A stretch of DNA of 64,000 bases from Fremontodendron californicum (taxonomy: Eukaryota; Streptophyta; Magnoliopsida; Malvales; Malvaceae): assembly GCA_030761205.1 (NCBI GenBank), contig JAULJL010000027.1, positions 6,391,001-6,455,000 of the forward strand. The letters are read 5' to 3'. The notes under the pieces were generated by a model that worked only from the letters and a program-made list of their open reading frames with translations, did not search any database and had not been told where the DNA came from. The translations under genes and the position numbers were made by a program. Shown here in pieces: positions 22,801 to 34,104 of this stretch (within the stretch, counting starts at the first letter, position 1; every line of letters starts with the position of its first letter).

Positions 22801-25800
22801 GTCATTTAATATGAAAGACTTAGGAACAACTAAACGTATTCTTGGAATGGATATCATTCAGGATAGAAAAGCTGAGAAGCTATGGTTATCATAGGAGAAA
22901 TTTGTTGAACGGGTGCTTGAAAGATTCAACACGAAGCATGCTAAATCAGTTAGCACTCCTCTCGCTAATCACTTCAAGCTAAGCAAAAAGTCTAGTCCAA
23001 CCAAGGAAGAAGAGATGATGGATATTCCCTACTCCTCTGCAATCGGCTGTTTGATGTATGCAATGGTCTGCACATGACCAGATATTGCTCATGTAGTTGG
23101 TGTGGTAAGCAGATACCTTGCTAATCCCGAAAAACCTTAATGGGAAGTAGTTAAATGGATCTTCAGATATTTAAGAGGTACTTTTTAAAGGTGCTTAAGT
23201 TTTGGGAATGTGCAGCCAATTCTTGAAGGATTCGCAGATACAGATATGACAGGAGACCTTGATAATAGAAAATCTACTTCGGGGTACTTATTTACTTTTG
23301 CAGTGGAGCTGTATCATGGTACTCTAAACTACAAAAGTGTGTTGCCTTATCAACAACAGAGGCAGAGTACATTGCTGCAAATGAAGCCAGAAAAGAAATG
23401 ATCTGGATGAAAAGATTTCTTCAAGAATTGAGGTTAAAGCAAGATGAGTACGTGGTTTTTTGTGACAGCCAGAGTGTTATTGATCTGAGCAAGAATACCA
23501 TGTACCACAGTCGTACGAAGCATATTGAAGTAAGGTACCATTGGACTCGATCAGTTATTGAAGACAAACTAATGCAACTGAAGAAGATCCACACAGATAA
23601 AAACACTGCCGATATGTTGACCAAGGTGGTTCCTAGGGAAAAGCTTCAGCTTTGCTCTAAGCAAGCTGGGATGGACTCTAAGTAAAGGTCCGATAGTGAA
23701 TCTCCTCCTAATGAGACTGGAGGGGTAGATTGTTAAACATGGGTCCAGTTCCATGTTTGTTTAACAAATATGAGTTTCCAAAGTTGGCAAGAATCCAACT
23801 TTACACCACAACCACCGAAAGTGGTATTTCCACTCACCTCATGTGGCAAACTTGCCCCATTCATCATTGATGGACAATGATGGTGTTTGCCCACATGCAA
23901 TGTCTTACAACTTGCATGAATGCCTATAAAAGGGCATTTGTATTCGTAAAAGAAATGCACCAAGAAGGCAAGACGAGCCTCAGATTGAGAGAGCATCAAT
24001 ATAGAGTAGAAGAGTATTTGCTCCACAAAGAGAGCAAGAGAGAAATAGGGTATTCAACAATTGGGTTTTTTTTTGGGGGATATTTATTGGGGTATTTTTA
24101 TCACAGAGAATCATAATACCCTATCAAATCTAGGAGAGATTTGAGGATATATTCTCGAAGAGGTAACTTTGTTATATTGTTCCAATTGTTGTGAATCTTA
24201 AGCTTTGATCCAAAAGCTTAAGATATTGTACTTTTGTAATCTGCCTATTTTTCATAATGGATTCTACTCTGATTTTGGCTCGTGGTTTTTACCTTTATTT
24301 CGGAGGATTTTTCACGTAAATTTTGGTGTTGTTTATTCCTACCTATATTATCTGTTATTTGGCTTAGATTTTATTTTCTCAGTATTATTATTGGCTAATT
24401 AAGCTGTTAAGATTCTGTGGTGTTTTATCACACTATTTCGCTAATATTTTGTCCAAGAACCCGACACTTCTTTGGGTACATTTTAGGGGAAAAGTATAGA
24501 GATTTGCTGTGTAATGAAAAAACCCATATCTAGAAACTAAATACAGAGAACTTTGCTTTTTCATTTTTCCCTTTGAGATTCTATTGAGAGTTTAATTAAT
24601 CATTATGGTTTAGTTCTTGAATACTTCAAATTCGCTTGCATGTTTTGTAAGATAAGATCTATTGAAAAAAAGGTTTTTTTTAAGATCGTAGAGAACTCTA
24701 AATCACATTTGTTCTCTCAAAATTGTCGAGATACCAAGAGAAAAGAGAAAAATTAATTGTAATTAATATTTAATTATGTTTAAATAAATTTATTAATATT
24801 TATTTATCTTTTATCATTTTTTGTTTTATCATTTGATGATGTGTTTTATTATGATTTACTGATAGTGTATAAGATCGTCAATGTATCAAATATAAACTCT
24901 AATGAATATTAAAAATGAAGAAGCTATTTATGAAACCTTTCAAATATAAAAAGATCCCACTAATCAAGCTGTAGTTAAGAGAATGTATGCACACAAAAGC
25001 ATGTCTTAAGAAAATTCGCGAAGTTAAATAAAAAAAAGAAAAGAATTCAGCTTTGATAGCCGCTGAATGTTACGTGAGCTTAAGATTGTTTTAGGGGTTG
25101 GGAAACACAAAATAAAAGTAATTGCGTTATTATCATGATTTATGAGATGCATTAATGTGTTCTGAAAAGTAAGCGCACCTTAGCAATAACAATTTCTGGT
25201 CTGATCTTAAAAGAAGCTCAGCTGGAACTGTGCCTGTCAGATTGTTTCCGGTCAAGTTTCTGCAGAGATTTACAAAATGTCATTTTTCTTTTCATACCAG
25301 AATTTTAGCTTTTTTTTTTTTTCTATTAATTCAAGTCACTTACAGGGACCGCAATGATGACAATCGAGATAGAAAATCAGGTATTGATCCGGTCAAACTA
25401 TTATGCGATAAGTCCCTGAAAAGTGAGAAATGGATTCTGAATGAGCTCATCTGGGATATTACAAATAAATTTCTATTACCGGTTCTGAGCCGCAGGCTTT
25501 GGCCCCCTGCGACTCATATCCTCATTTGAGGGTTGTTGATCCTGCAGGACCAGGGTTCAAATCCTGATTCTGTTTAAACCCGAGGGCTATTCCCTATTAT
25601 CATAGAAAAAAAGAATTCTGTTCTAAGAAATTGAAGTACTTACAAATTTTGAATAGATGTGAGATTGGATAGAACCTGCGACTCATGTCCTCATTTGAGG
25701 GTTGTCCATTCTTAGGATACGAATGAACAGAGTGTTTGATGAACGATTCGAGAATAGTTCAATTTTTGTTCATTTATGTTCATTTATCAAGTTAAATAAA

Positions 25801-28175
25801 TGATTATAAACATGATTTTAAGATTCGTTAATTAAACAAATAGAATACAAATAAAGTCTGTTTAGTTCATTTATGTTCACGAACAAGTTTGTTTATGGAT
25901 CGTTTAAAATTCATTTAATAAGTTGTTTAAACCTCGTTTATTGTTCGATTATAATATAATTAATAATATTATTATTTGTATTTTATTTACTTATAATATA
26001 ATTAATACTATTTAATAATAACTTAAATTTAATTATATTTATAATATAATTTAAAATTGATTGATTTATTTTATTAGTTTGTTTGTTAAAATTGTTTAGA
26101 TTTATTTGTTTATTGTTCATGAATATATTTGTAATTGTTCATGAATATGTTTGATTATATGTTCATGAACATATTTATTTAATGTTCGCGAACAAATTCA
26201 TTTAATTTAAAAGAACGAACACGAACACATTCAATTTTAAACGAATAGAGCTTAAACACAATTTTAAAATCCTTAACAAACATGAATCGAACACAAATAA
26301 ACTCAAAAATAAATAAACGAATACGATTAAAGGCCTGATCGATCTTTTAAGCTTGGTTCATTTATAGCACTATTGATCCAGCAAGACCAGGGCTCAAATC
26401 CTAGTTCTGTTTTAACCTGAGGGCTATTCCCTATTATCATAGAAAAACAAGTTTCCTGTTCTAAAAGATTGAAGTACTTACAAATTTTGTATAGATGTGA
26501 GATTGGATAGAATTTGAGGTATATTTCCGGTCAAGCCACTTGAGGATAAGTTCCTAATTGAATTTCCTCTTATTAAGAGTATATAAAGTGAAATCAAAAG
26601 ATGCATGCTTTGAAGTTTGAGGGCGGAACTTACAAAGATATGATTGCGGGTGGATCATAACCCTGGTAGCTGCAATTGATACCGTCCCACGAATAATCTC
26701 GAGGGGCACATGGATCTCCTTGCCAATAACTTCTCCTTGCTCCATACGATGATTTGATTATCATGATAGCATCAACTAATATGTTTTCATACAAGAATCA
26801 GAGTAAAAAATTATGCGGCATGCTTTATTGAGACACATGACTGATAATGAAAAGTATATAAGACCGTACCATCTCTTTTGTTGGTTTGTGATTGTGAGAG
26901 GTTTTTAACAGTGTAAACCTCAATGGCGTTGAGTATGGGTGGATGGGTAGATCTTCGAGTTTTGTTGATGGAAAACAGATTTGTTCCTGATTCCACGGAT
27001 GCAAGGCTTCTTACGGTGTCTGACCGTAAGAAGGTTGGAGAATAAGCTTGAAACCAGAGCTTTCCATTCAGATAAGTAATAAACTCTCTGGACTGGTTTG
27101 CCTCGAGGTTTTCAAGTTCAGCGAAGTGCATATAGACATAAAATTGGAAAATCGGATTGGCGGTGTCAAAAGGGAAATATAAGGGTAGGCTTGTATTTCT
27201 TGGAGTAGCGGCAGTACTCATGACGATTGACGGTGGTTCGAAATCGCTATTGCTTTGCAAAGCGGCAGTATCTGAGCTACTTATCGTTCCCCACGAAAAG
27301 TAATTATAGGGCTGCCAGATTCGGTCATAAACATCATCTGGATATCTGGGCATTTGCTTAATTAATTAGTAGTTAAGCTGAAGGTATATGGAATTTCAAG
27401 TAGTTATAAATAATTTGTTGACATAGAATGACTCACCTGACCGTTTGATTGGTGATTGAACTTGCATCGTATCGCTCCAAGAGAGCTAGAGACCCAGATT
27501 GAGTTATGTATGTGTTATTCTTCAAAGTTCTTAATTCTAATGCTGAAATGAAGGGTGTTCCCAGGTCAATATTCACAAGACAAACATACAAATAATCGAA
27601 TGAGGGAACATGTATAATCTCATTGGTTACTGCTGTGGATTCATCCTCTAATTGAACTGTATCCCACAAATTAGCTTCTAGATGTAGCTCAAACTGTGGC
27701 ACCTTGCCCTGCCCATCATAATTTCCATACATGAAACTTGCTCTGATCAAATATTGATTGCCTCCGGTAACCTTTATGTTATAACAGTTTCTGATTCCTT
27801 GAGGAAAGCTTCTGACATAATATAGCTGTTTCTGAAGGCTAGTTGTATCAAATTTAGGCGACACGGTCATACTCTTGCCTGTTTCAACAAAGGTTGAATC
27901 TGAAGTATACAATATACCGGTCTTAGTATCGTTATAGCTTTCAACGTTTGGTAATCCACAGTCTAGGCTGATGAATCCTGAAAGGAAAGACGAACACGGG
28001 AGGCTTAGTTAATTCGTTGGTAAAAATTAGCAGTTGCTATTTTCATTCAGAGATGTATATATATATGTTCAAAGTTCAAACCTGGTTGAGCATGAATTAA
28101 AGCAAACAGGCAAAAATAAATAAGCACAGCAACTGAGAGGAAGAGATGCTTTAATATCTTCATCTCCATCACCAT
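13870..28175 (-). CDS. RLK1: malectin-like LRR receptor kinase, 13 exons, apparently intact
   Basis: Exons on the minus strand, 5' to 3': 28175-28082, 27977-27437, 27345-26870, 26775-26634, 26553-26482, 25415-25344, 25259-25179, 18269-18115, 17909-17692, 17403-17277, 16871-16809, 14673-14484, 14293-13870. All introns are GT-AG, phases agree, and the total is 2655 nt (884 codons plus stop). The protein has a signal peptide (first ~28 residues), a malectin-like ectodomain (~30-370), a Cys-pair segment with WQGDPCAP, three LRRs on two 72-nt and one 81-nt exon, a membrane helix (~515-539) and a kinase domain (~565-850). The kinase keeps the GRGGFG loop, Lys in VAVK, HRD in [20 protein letters not shown] and RRPAM. 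It belongs to the LRR-I type of membrane receptor kinases that includes IOS1 and FRK1. It would sense a ligand at the plasma membrane and phosphorylate on Ser/Thr, but the ligand is unknown. Intron 7 is 6.9 kb and intron 11 is 2.1 kb because of transposons. Whether it is expressed cannot be told. Confidence 0.85.
14751..16762. mobile_element. CACTA-like element with dense AGCGGCGTTT subterminal repeats, in RLK1 intron 11
   Basis: The left end is CACTACAGCA at 14751. The right end, read inward, gives TAGCAGAATAGG, a partial match to the left terminus, where the outermost bases have merged into a TA microsatellite. RLK2 intron 11 has only the TA repeat here. At least two dozen copies of TTTAGCGGCGTTT or its complement, often in head-to-head pairs separated by 4-8 bases, fill about 14780-15640 and 16330-16700. 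The middle (about 15640-16330) has a CT-rich leader-like patch and AT-rich DNA with no transposase. Subterminal repeats of this kind bind the transposase in En/Spm elements. Confidence 0.7.
17483..17668. mobile_element. Short TIR element (MITE) in RLK1 intron 9
   Basis: About 186 bp absent from RLK2. The left end GATTTATATTTGATGTACTG and the inward-read right end GAGTTTATATTACTGACCGT match each other and the ends of the MULE-like element at 18337-24899, so both belong to one TIR family. The target duplication is unclear. Confidence 0.6.
18852..19590 (+). repeat. 5' LTR of the decayed Copia
   Basis: 739 bp. It contains a TATA box (TATAAAAG at 19047-19054) and closes with GGGCCCAACA. An inner inverted repeat of ACATGG / CCATGTTTGTTTAACA type lies at the start. 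Confidence 0.9.
19593..19604 (+). promoter_or_regulatory. Primer binding site of the decayed Copia
   Basis: TGGTATCAGAGC, complementary to the 3' end of initiator tRNA-Met, two bases after the LTR. Confidence 0.9.
19719..23685 (+). pseudogene. Degenerate Copia gag-pol
   Basis: Gag starts at 19719 ([19 protein letters not shown]) and runs to a stop at 20229. The zinc knuckle ([14 protein letters not shown]) follows in another frame at about 20408. Protease is barely recognisable (20600-20900, with stops). Integrase remains as [10 protein letters not shown] near 20985 and a 327-codon stretch 21319-22302 that includes [10 protein letters not shown] and [14 protein letters not shown]. Reverse transcriptase is broken (22303-22890) but keeps [11 protein letters not shown]. 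RNase H is at about 23210-23685 with [11 protein letters not shown] and KTAD-like ends. Many in-frame stops and frameshifts are present, so no polyprotein is made. Confidence 0.9.
23731..24466 (+). repeat. 3' LTR of the decayed Copia
   Basis: 736 bp, matching the 5' LTR with scattered substitutions and small indels. The polypurine tract GAGACTGGAGGGGTAGAT precedes it. Confidence 0.9.
25477..26480. repeat. Local duplication and hAT-like insertion in RLK1 intron 5
   Basis: Relative to RLK2, a segment with CTGCGACTCAT, CCTCATTTGAGGGTTG, a box-B-like GGGTTCAAATCC and GGGCTATTCCCTATTATCAT occurs twice (about 25500-25610 and 26370-26450). An extra partial LRR exon copy sits at about 25644-25672. 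Between the copies (about 25720-26365) is AT-rich DNA full of GTTCATTTA and GAACAAAT-type repeats, probably a hAT-like insertion. The GGTTCAAATCC core followed by an A-rich end suggests that the duplicated unit is an older SINE also present in RLK2 (near 61210-61342). Confidence 0.5.
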
Positions 28176-28384
28176 CTCCAATTTTCCTTCCCTTGGAAGA
28201 GATCACTATACCAATTTCTTTCCTGCCAAAGTAATGCTCAGATATATAAGGTATTTAAAGACTAGTTCAGTTTTCATAGCTACAAGCACATTATAATATT
28301 AATATCCTTTTACAAAATTTCAGAGACTACCAAATTGTTTTCTCAGCGATCTACCGGCCCTTAAGTAAACTATAGGTTTACCGG

Positions 28385-29990
28385 TAGAGGTGGCAAAATG
28401 AACCTAAACTCGAAAATTCGTCTAAGAAAATTCGAATTTGGACTCGCCCAAACTCGATTTGACCAAAAAGTCAAAAACCTGAACCCGAAAAAATCCGAAC
28501 CCGAAATGGCCCGAGCCCGAAATTACCCGAACCCGAAAGGGTCCGAACCTAAATGACCCGAATCCGAAAAATCTGAACCCGAAAATACCCTAGCCCGACC
28601 CGAACCCGAATTTAATACTAAAAATAAAAATTATCAAATTGTAATTAAATAATTTTTTTTTATAAAGCATGAACTTTATTTATCAATTTTATTCTAATCT
28701 CTTTTTTAATAATTTAATTAAAAATTAAAAATTAATTTGTATTATATATATATATATGATAAAATAATAATTTTATCAAAAATAAAATTATATTTTGTAC
28801 TTATAACTTTAATGTCCCATATCTTGATGAATCCACTATCTAAAGATTCTAAACACATGAAAATTTTAGAAATGTAAAATTTTTTTGACATAAAATATTA
28901 TTTGTCCTTTATTTATGTTATTTTAAGAGCGCCCTTATAATAGTATAATAGTATTTTTTTTTATATATTAAAATTAATTAACAACAACTCATTCATTTTA
29001 ACTTATCTCTAGTATAATAGTATTTCTTATATTAAAAAAAGATAAAAAAAACTACTTTTAAAAAAATGTGTTACTCTTTGAAACATATATATAGTTTTCT
29101 TAGGCACATTATCAAATATTGATTTATAAAAGTATTATATCCTTTTAGAATTTAAAAATATGTAACATAATTAGCTAATTTAATTTTTTAATTAATTTAT
29201 TATTTATTTTATTTTGGATAAGTATTTTTTAAATTATTATTATTTTATTACACTTGATATAATTTACTTTTAGTAACATATCATATCAAAATTCAAGATT
29301 GGTTCACTTGGTATAGAGGTGCTCATGGTTCGGGTCAGGCCGGGTTCGGGCTGGGTTTAGATATGGTATCAACACTATATTCACTTGCCCAAGCCCAGAG
29401 CGATCCAAAATATAGGCCTCAAATTCTGTCCAAGCCCGTCCATATTTGTAAATGGGTAGTTCAAGCCGGTTTAGGCCTCAAAGTTGAATGTCAGGGTTCG
29501 TCCCTAAAAGTCTCTTATTTTGTAGTGAATATAAATTATAATGTATTTACATGTTGAAATTCGAGTTCATCAAATCAATTATTTTAAATATTAATATGAT
29601 TAATTTATAATATATCATATTTTTATAATAAATTATTTTAAAATTTTATTTTATATAAAAAATTAATTTTATTTTCTTTTGGTACTAACAAATATTGATT
29701 TTAATAAATAAATATAATTAAAAATATCATATTACAATAAAAGATTATTTTTTAAAAAATTAAAAAATATTTAATTTATTTTTAGAAGTAAATATTTAAA
29801 TTATGTAAAAATGATTACATCTAACATAAAATAAAAATGATGTAAAACACACCCGAACTGAACCCGAACCCGATCGGACCCGAATCCGATCGGATTCGAA
29901 CCCAAATGAGCCTGAACCCGAATGAGACCGAACCAGAATGAGCTCGAACCCAAATGAGCCCGACCCGAACCCGCCCAATTGCCACCTCTA
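28385..29990. mobile_element. hAT-like element with TAGAGGTGGCAA ends and CCCGAA repeats
   Basis: Perfect 12-bp inverted ends: TAGAGGTGGCAA at 28385 and its complement ending at 29990. It is flanked by TTTACCGG (28377-28384) and GTTACCGG (29991-29998), an 8-bp duplication with one mismatch. Subterminal DNA is packed with ACCCGAA/CCCGAA units on both sides (28480-28610, 29850-29970). The middle is AT-rich without transposase. A second TAGAGGTGCTCATGG-type terminus at about 29314 suggests a nested relative. Confidence 0.75.
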
Positions 29991-29998
29991 GTTACCGG

Positions 29999-32900
29999 TT
30001 ACGTATAAAGGTGATAAAATGAATCCAAATTTGAAAATTGGTTTGAAAAAATTTCAAATTTGACAAAAAAAAAAGTAATTTGAAAAAATTCGAATTCGAA
30101 ATCAACCCGATCATAAACTTGAATTTAATACTAAAAATAAGAATGATTAAATTATAATTAAATAATTTTTAGAAAACAAAAATTTTAATTATTAATTATA
30201 TTCTAATTTTTTTTATTGATTTATTTAAAAATCAATTAAAATTTAATATATATAGTATTTTTTATTATCAAAATCTAGTATTTTATACTTTAACTTTAAC
30301 CTCCCAGGTAGTGAATCCTCTATTTAAATGAATATGTTTAATTGTCAATAATTAATTTAAAAATGAAACTCGTCTTAAGATAATAATATAAGAAAAAATA
30401 ATTTATGTGTAGATATTGAGGTTTGAACAAAAGATAAATGTTATTCTTGGAATTTAAAAAAATAAAATGGTGATTTAAAAAAAAAATTCATCTAAAACGA
30501 TTTTTTTACAATAAAATTTAAAGTATTTAAAATGATGATTTTTTTAATATATATATATATATATATTTCATTGTTCTTAAATTTTAATATAACGTTTTAT
30601 TTATTTATTTTCTCCCATATATTTTCATATGTGACATGTATAAAAGTTGTTTAAAATAATATATTAAAATTCATACTATTAACTAATAAGTTACAAGCTT
30701 GCAAACAATCCTACGGATCATCATACTACTAATTTTATATAAGAAATAAAATAAATAAAAAGTTTAAGAAATAAAAAACTCAATTAGTATGAGATCCAAA
30801 ACATGATAATTATATAATTATATTACTAATTGTTTACTTTTCTTTCAAGTTAGATTTAATTTGTTTATTCATACCCCCTATTCTTTTATAATTTATAAAT
30901 TTATTTTTTTAAGTAATTATTTTCCTTTAATCACAATCTAATTAATTAATAAAATCATGATGTTATTTTATATATCCAATGTCATTCACGTGTCATGTAA
31001 TTGTATCGTGTAGGGATGGTAATGGAGCGGGGTAAGAGCGGATATTGCCTTATCCACCTCCCTCCCACTCTTAGCATGAATGTTGAAAACTTTCACTCTA
31101 CTACATCCTAATTTTTATTAATTATTTTTAACTTAATATTGTAAAAAAATATATTATAATTTATTCATTAACATAATTTTAATATATATAATATACATAT
31201 ATATACTAAAAGTATATATATAATATTAATATATATAATTTAGTATATATATATATATCTAATATATATACTAAAAATATAAAGGAAAATATAAAATATT
31301 TTAAGGGATCAAATAGTAAATTCAAAAGACGGGGTGGGATGGAGCGTAGCAAGCATTTACCAAAACCACCTGCTCCCGCTTTTAAAAAAAAAAAAAAAAC
31401 CCTCTCCATTCAGAGCGGATCGATGCGAAATCCATCGGTTAGATCGGGTTTTGCCATTCTTCGTATCTTGTCTAAAATTATTATGTCTACAAATCATTAT
31501 ATCATTTATTTTCATTGGTCATTACTATTTAATTTTTACTATTCAAATGGTAAATTATTAAAATATATACTATATATATCAAGTAATTTTTAATCATGAT
31601 TTCTTAAAAAAAAAATTATTTTTAAGTTAAGATTAGATCATTAAGACAAATAAATGAACAATAATTAATAGTAGATTTTTTTTTTTTTTTTTTTGCATTG
31701 TCTTACTAGCTCTTAAGCCATTTGCCCATTTTGATTTAATTATTAATGTGTAAAATTATATTTATATGTATGCATAATATAAATCATAATGTATGTTAAA
31801 TATTCGTGTTCATTGAATCAATTGTTTTAAATACAATATATCATATTTTCTATAATCAATTATGTATCAAATTGATTTTATATCCTTTTAGTGTTAATAA
31901 ATATTAATATATAAATATAATTAAAAATGTCATATTATACAAAAGATTATTTTAAAAAATAATAAATATTTATTTTTGGATTTAAACATTTAAATCATGC
32001 AGAAATGATTATATCAAATGTAAAATAAAAAGACGTAAAACCTGAATATGAACTCGAATCCGAGCCCGAATCCAAGAAACTCGAAATTGAAAAAAAATTC
32101 AAATTCGAACCCCAAAAAACTCGAATCCTAAAAAATTCAAACTCAAAATAATCTAATTCAAAATAATATAATCTAATTAAAATAATTTAGTTTAGTTGAA
32201 GGGTTTAGCTTGTTGAATGTTGATTGTAGAATTCTCTCATGAGGTCCCATGCTCAAGTGAACCGATTATCGGGGTGTATATGGTGGAATTTCCTCCTAAA
32301 TTTAATATTTCAATTTTTTTTTTTTTTGTGTGAGTGTTGCTTTTAAGGTAAACACTTGAATTTTCAACTGTGAACCATTTATATCCTATTGACAACTAAG
32401 TCTTTTAAATCGTGCTTTATATAATAAATTTATGATTAAGACTATTAGTAGACTTTTTTAACTCTATAAGAAGAGCTTACATGTTTTCATATGATTTATA
32501 TTTGTACAAATCGATCGTTGGATTTAACAATATAATCGTACTCGTCGTGCAAAATTTCGAATCGATTCGATATCTTTATCATATTGATCGAAAATATTAT
32601 CTTTTTCAATATATATATATATTTATATATATAACGATTGAATTTTTTTTACATCGGAACAAATAGTTAAATATTTTTTAATTTACTCGAAACTCGATGT
32701 GCATAATCTACGCGAATAGAATATGACATACGACGGTCGGATTAAAAAAATATAAATCGTATATAAAATTACGGAAGTATGTAAATACCGTTTGTGAAAT
32801 TAAAAAAATTCACTGACATTGTACATGATAATAATCCAAAAATTTATTAGGTGAATATGAAATTTATATCCTTGAATAATTCATATCCTTGACTCTTTTT

Positions 32901-33965
32901 TTTAAAAAAAAATTATTTTCAAATTTTTAATTAATAGAATATAAAATTTCTTTGAATTAATATAATAACATTTTTTTTTATTTCACTTCAATTCAATGAT
33001 TACTAGAATATGATTTTTTTTTTCAAAATAAATTAAATATGAAAAAATGAAAAGATTTTTTTAAAAATCATTAATTAATGAAATATGAAAAGATTAAAAT
33101 TAATATAATAATATATATTTTTTACATCTTTAACATTTTATATAAATTTAATGGTAATTAGAATGTGAAAAGTTTTTCAAAATAAATTGCATACAAAATA
33201 TTGAAATTTATGTAAATGGTTTTATTTTTTCTGATCATTTTAATTAAATTCAGTGATAGAAAAATATGAAAATATGATATATATATATATATTTAAATGT
33301 TCACTTTAAAATTAATTGATAGAATATGAAAATTTTAAAAGTAATATATTAACTTTTCATATTTTACTTTTTATTAATACTAATTTATTTAGAAAACAAA
33401 TAATACTTGCAAATATTGAAATCAAGATAATAAACCATTTCATATTTTATATTTTTTCTTATTAAATGCTTATTTTAAATGATTAATTTATATATTAATA
33501 TTTACATTTATTGTGTAAAAACTTAATTTTATATAACTTTTCATACTCTGTTTTTTTATTAATATTAGTTTAATGAAAAAATAATTAATACTTGTAAACA
33601 TATATTGAAATTAAGATGATTACTTATCATATTCTTATTTTTATTTAAACTATTTTATTCAAAAAGTTAAAATATTTAATACTTATATTTATTGTGTTAA
33701 AACCTTAAAAAAATAATTCAAGAAGTAGGTGAATAAGAAATTTGGATAAACTGGTTCGTTCCTAATAGAGATGTCCAAAAGTGGAGCTATATAACTTGCT
33801 AGAAGGTGGGTTTGGCTCGGCTTATAGGACGAGCTTAAACATAGCTAAAACCATCCAATTTGATTAAATTATTTATTAATAAATAATATATTCTTATTTA
33901 ATTTTATAATGTATTTTAAAATATTAAAATAAATTAATATTTTAATAATAACAGAATAAATAGTT
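29999..33965. other. AT-rich region with decayed hAT-like copies
   Basis: Starts with a diverged relative of the previous element (AAAGGTGATAAAATGAATCC near 30008; CCTGAATATGAACTCGAATC near 32041). A GGTAATGGAGCGGGG patch near 31018 and GGGATGGAGCG near 31336 mark another nested element. From about 32200 the sequence resembles the right flank of block B (GTGAACCGAT...GGTGGAATTTC). Long TA tracts occur near 30548 and 31170-31280. No gene was recognised. Confidence 0.4.
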
Positions 33966-34104
33966 AACAGTGTTGAGTTTCGAACCTCTTGGCAGCAACT
34001 TTCTTTTGCTCAAACCAAAAGCTCGATATCTTTTGTTGAAACTTGATCGAGATGCTACAGTAACTTTACGTCGGGACGCTACAGTAACTATAGTAAAACA
34101 ACAC

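Larger units (their letters stand above)
18852..24466 (+). mobile_element. Copia LTR retrotransposon, decayed
   Basis: LTRs at 18852-19590 and 23731-24466 start TGTT and end ACA. The target duplication is CTTCT (18847-18851 and 24467-24471). A tRNA-Met primer binding site (TGGTATCAGAGC) is at 19593-19604 and a polypurine tract (GACTGGAGGGG region) lies just before 23731. The LTRs differ at a few dozen sites by eye and the gag-pol frame is broken many times, so this is an old copy. Confidence 0.93.
18337..24899. mobile_element. MULE-like TIR element in RLK1 intron 7, host of a nested Copia
   Basis: Inverted ends of about 200 bp: left GAGTTTATATTTGATGCACT, right (read inward) GAGTTTATATTTGATACATT, both running on to a matching TATCTCGACAA segment. 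It is flanked by TAATAACTA (18328-18336) and TAATGAATA (24900-24908), a 9-bp duplication with two mismatches. RLK2 has one TAATAACTA at 60605-60613 followed by the same right flank, which is the empty site. Without the nested Copia the element is about 950 bp and has no transposase. Confidence 0.85.
4856..28380 (-). repeat. Segmental duplication block A (holds RLK1)
   Basis: Sequence downstream of, across and upstream of the RLK1 gene matches block B (about 49970-63900) in the same orientation. Matching landmarks are the CTTGAATTACTGGCTCGAG region (near 5027 and 50168), GGGCGTTAACATCTCC (near 6507 and 52096), all 13 kinase exons, and CAGAG-ACCAAATTG-like flank DNA near 28321 and 63469. Homology on the right appears to resume near 32200-33000 after later insertions. 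Block A is longer because several transposons landed in it after the duplication. Confidence 0.85.

Noticed and set aside
29796..29978. 60-codon Gly/Ser/Phe-rich ORF
   Set aside because: It comes from the CCCGAA subterminal repeats of a hAT-like element.
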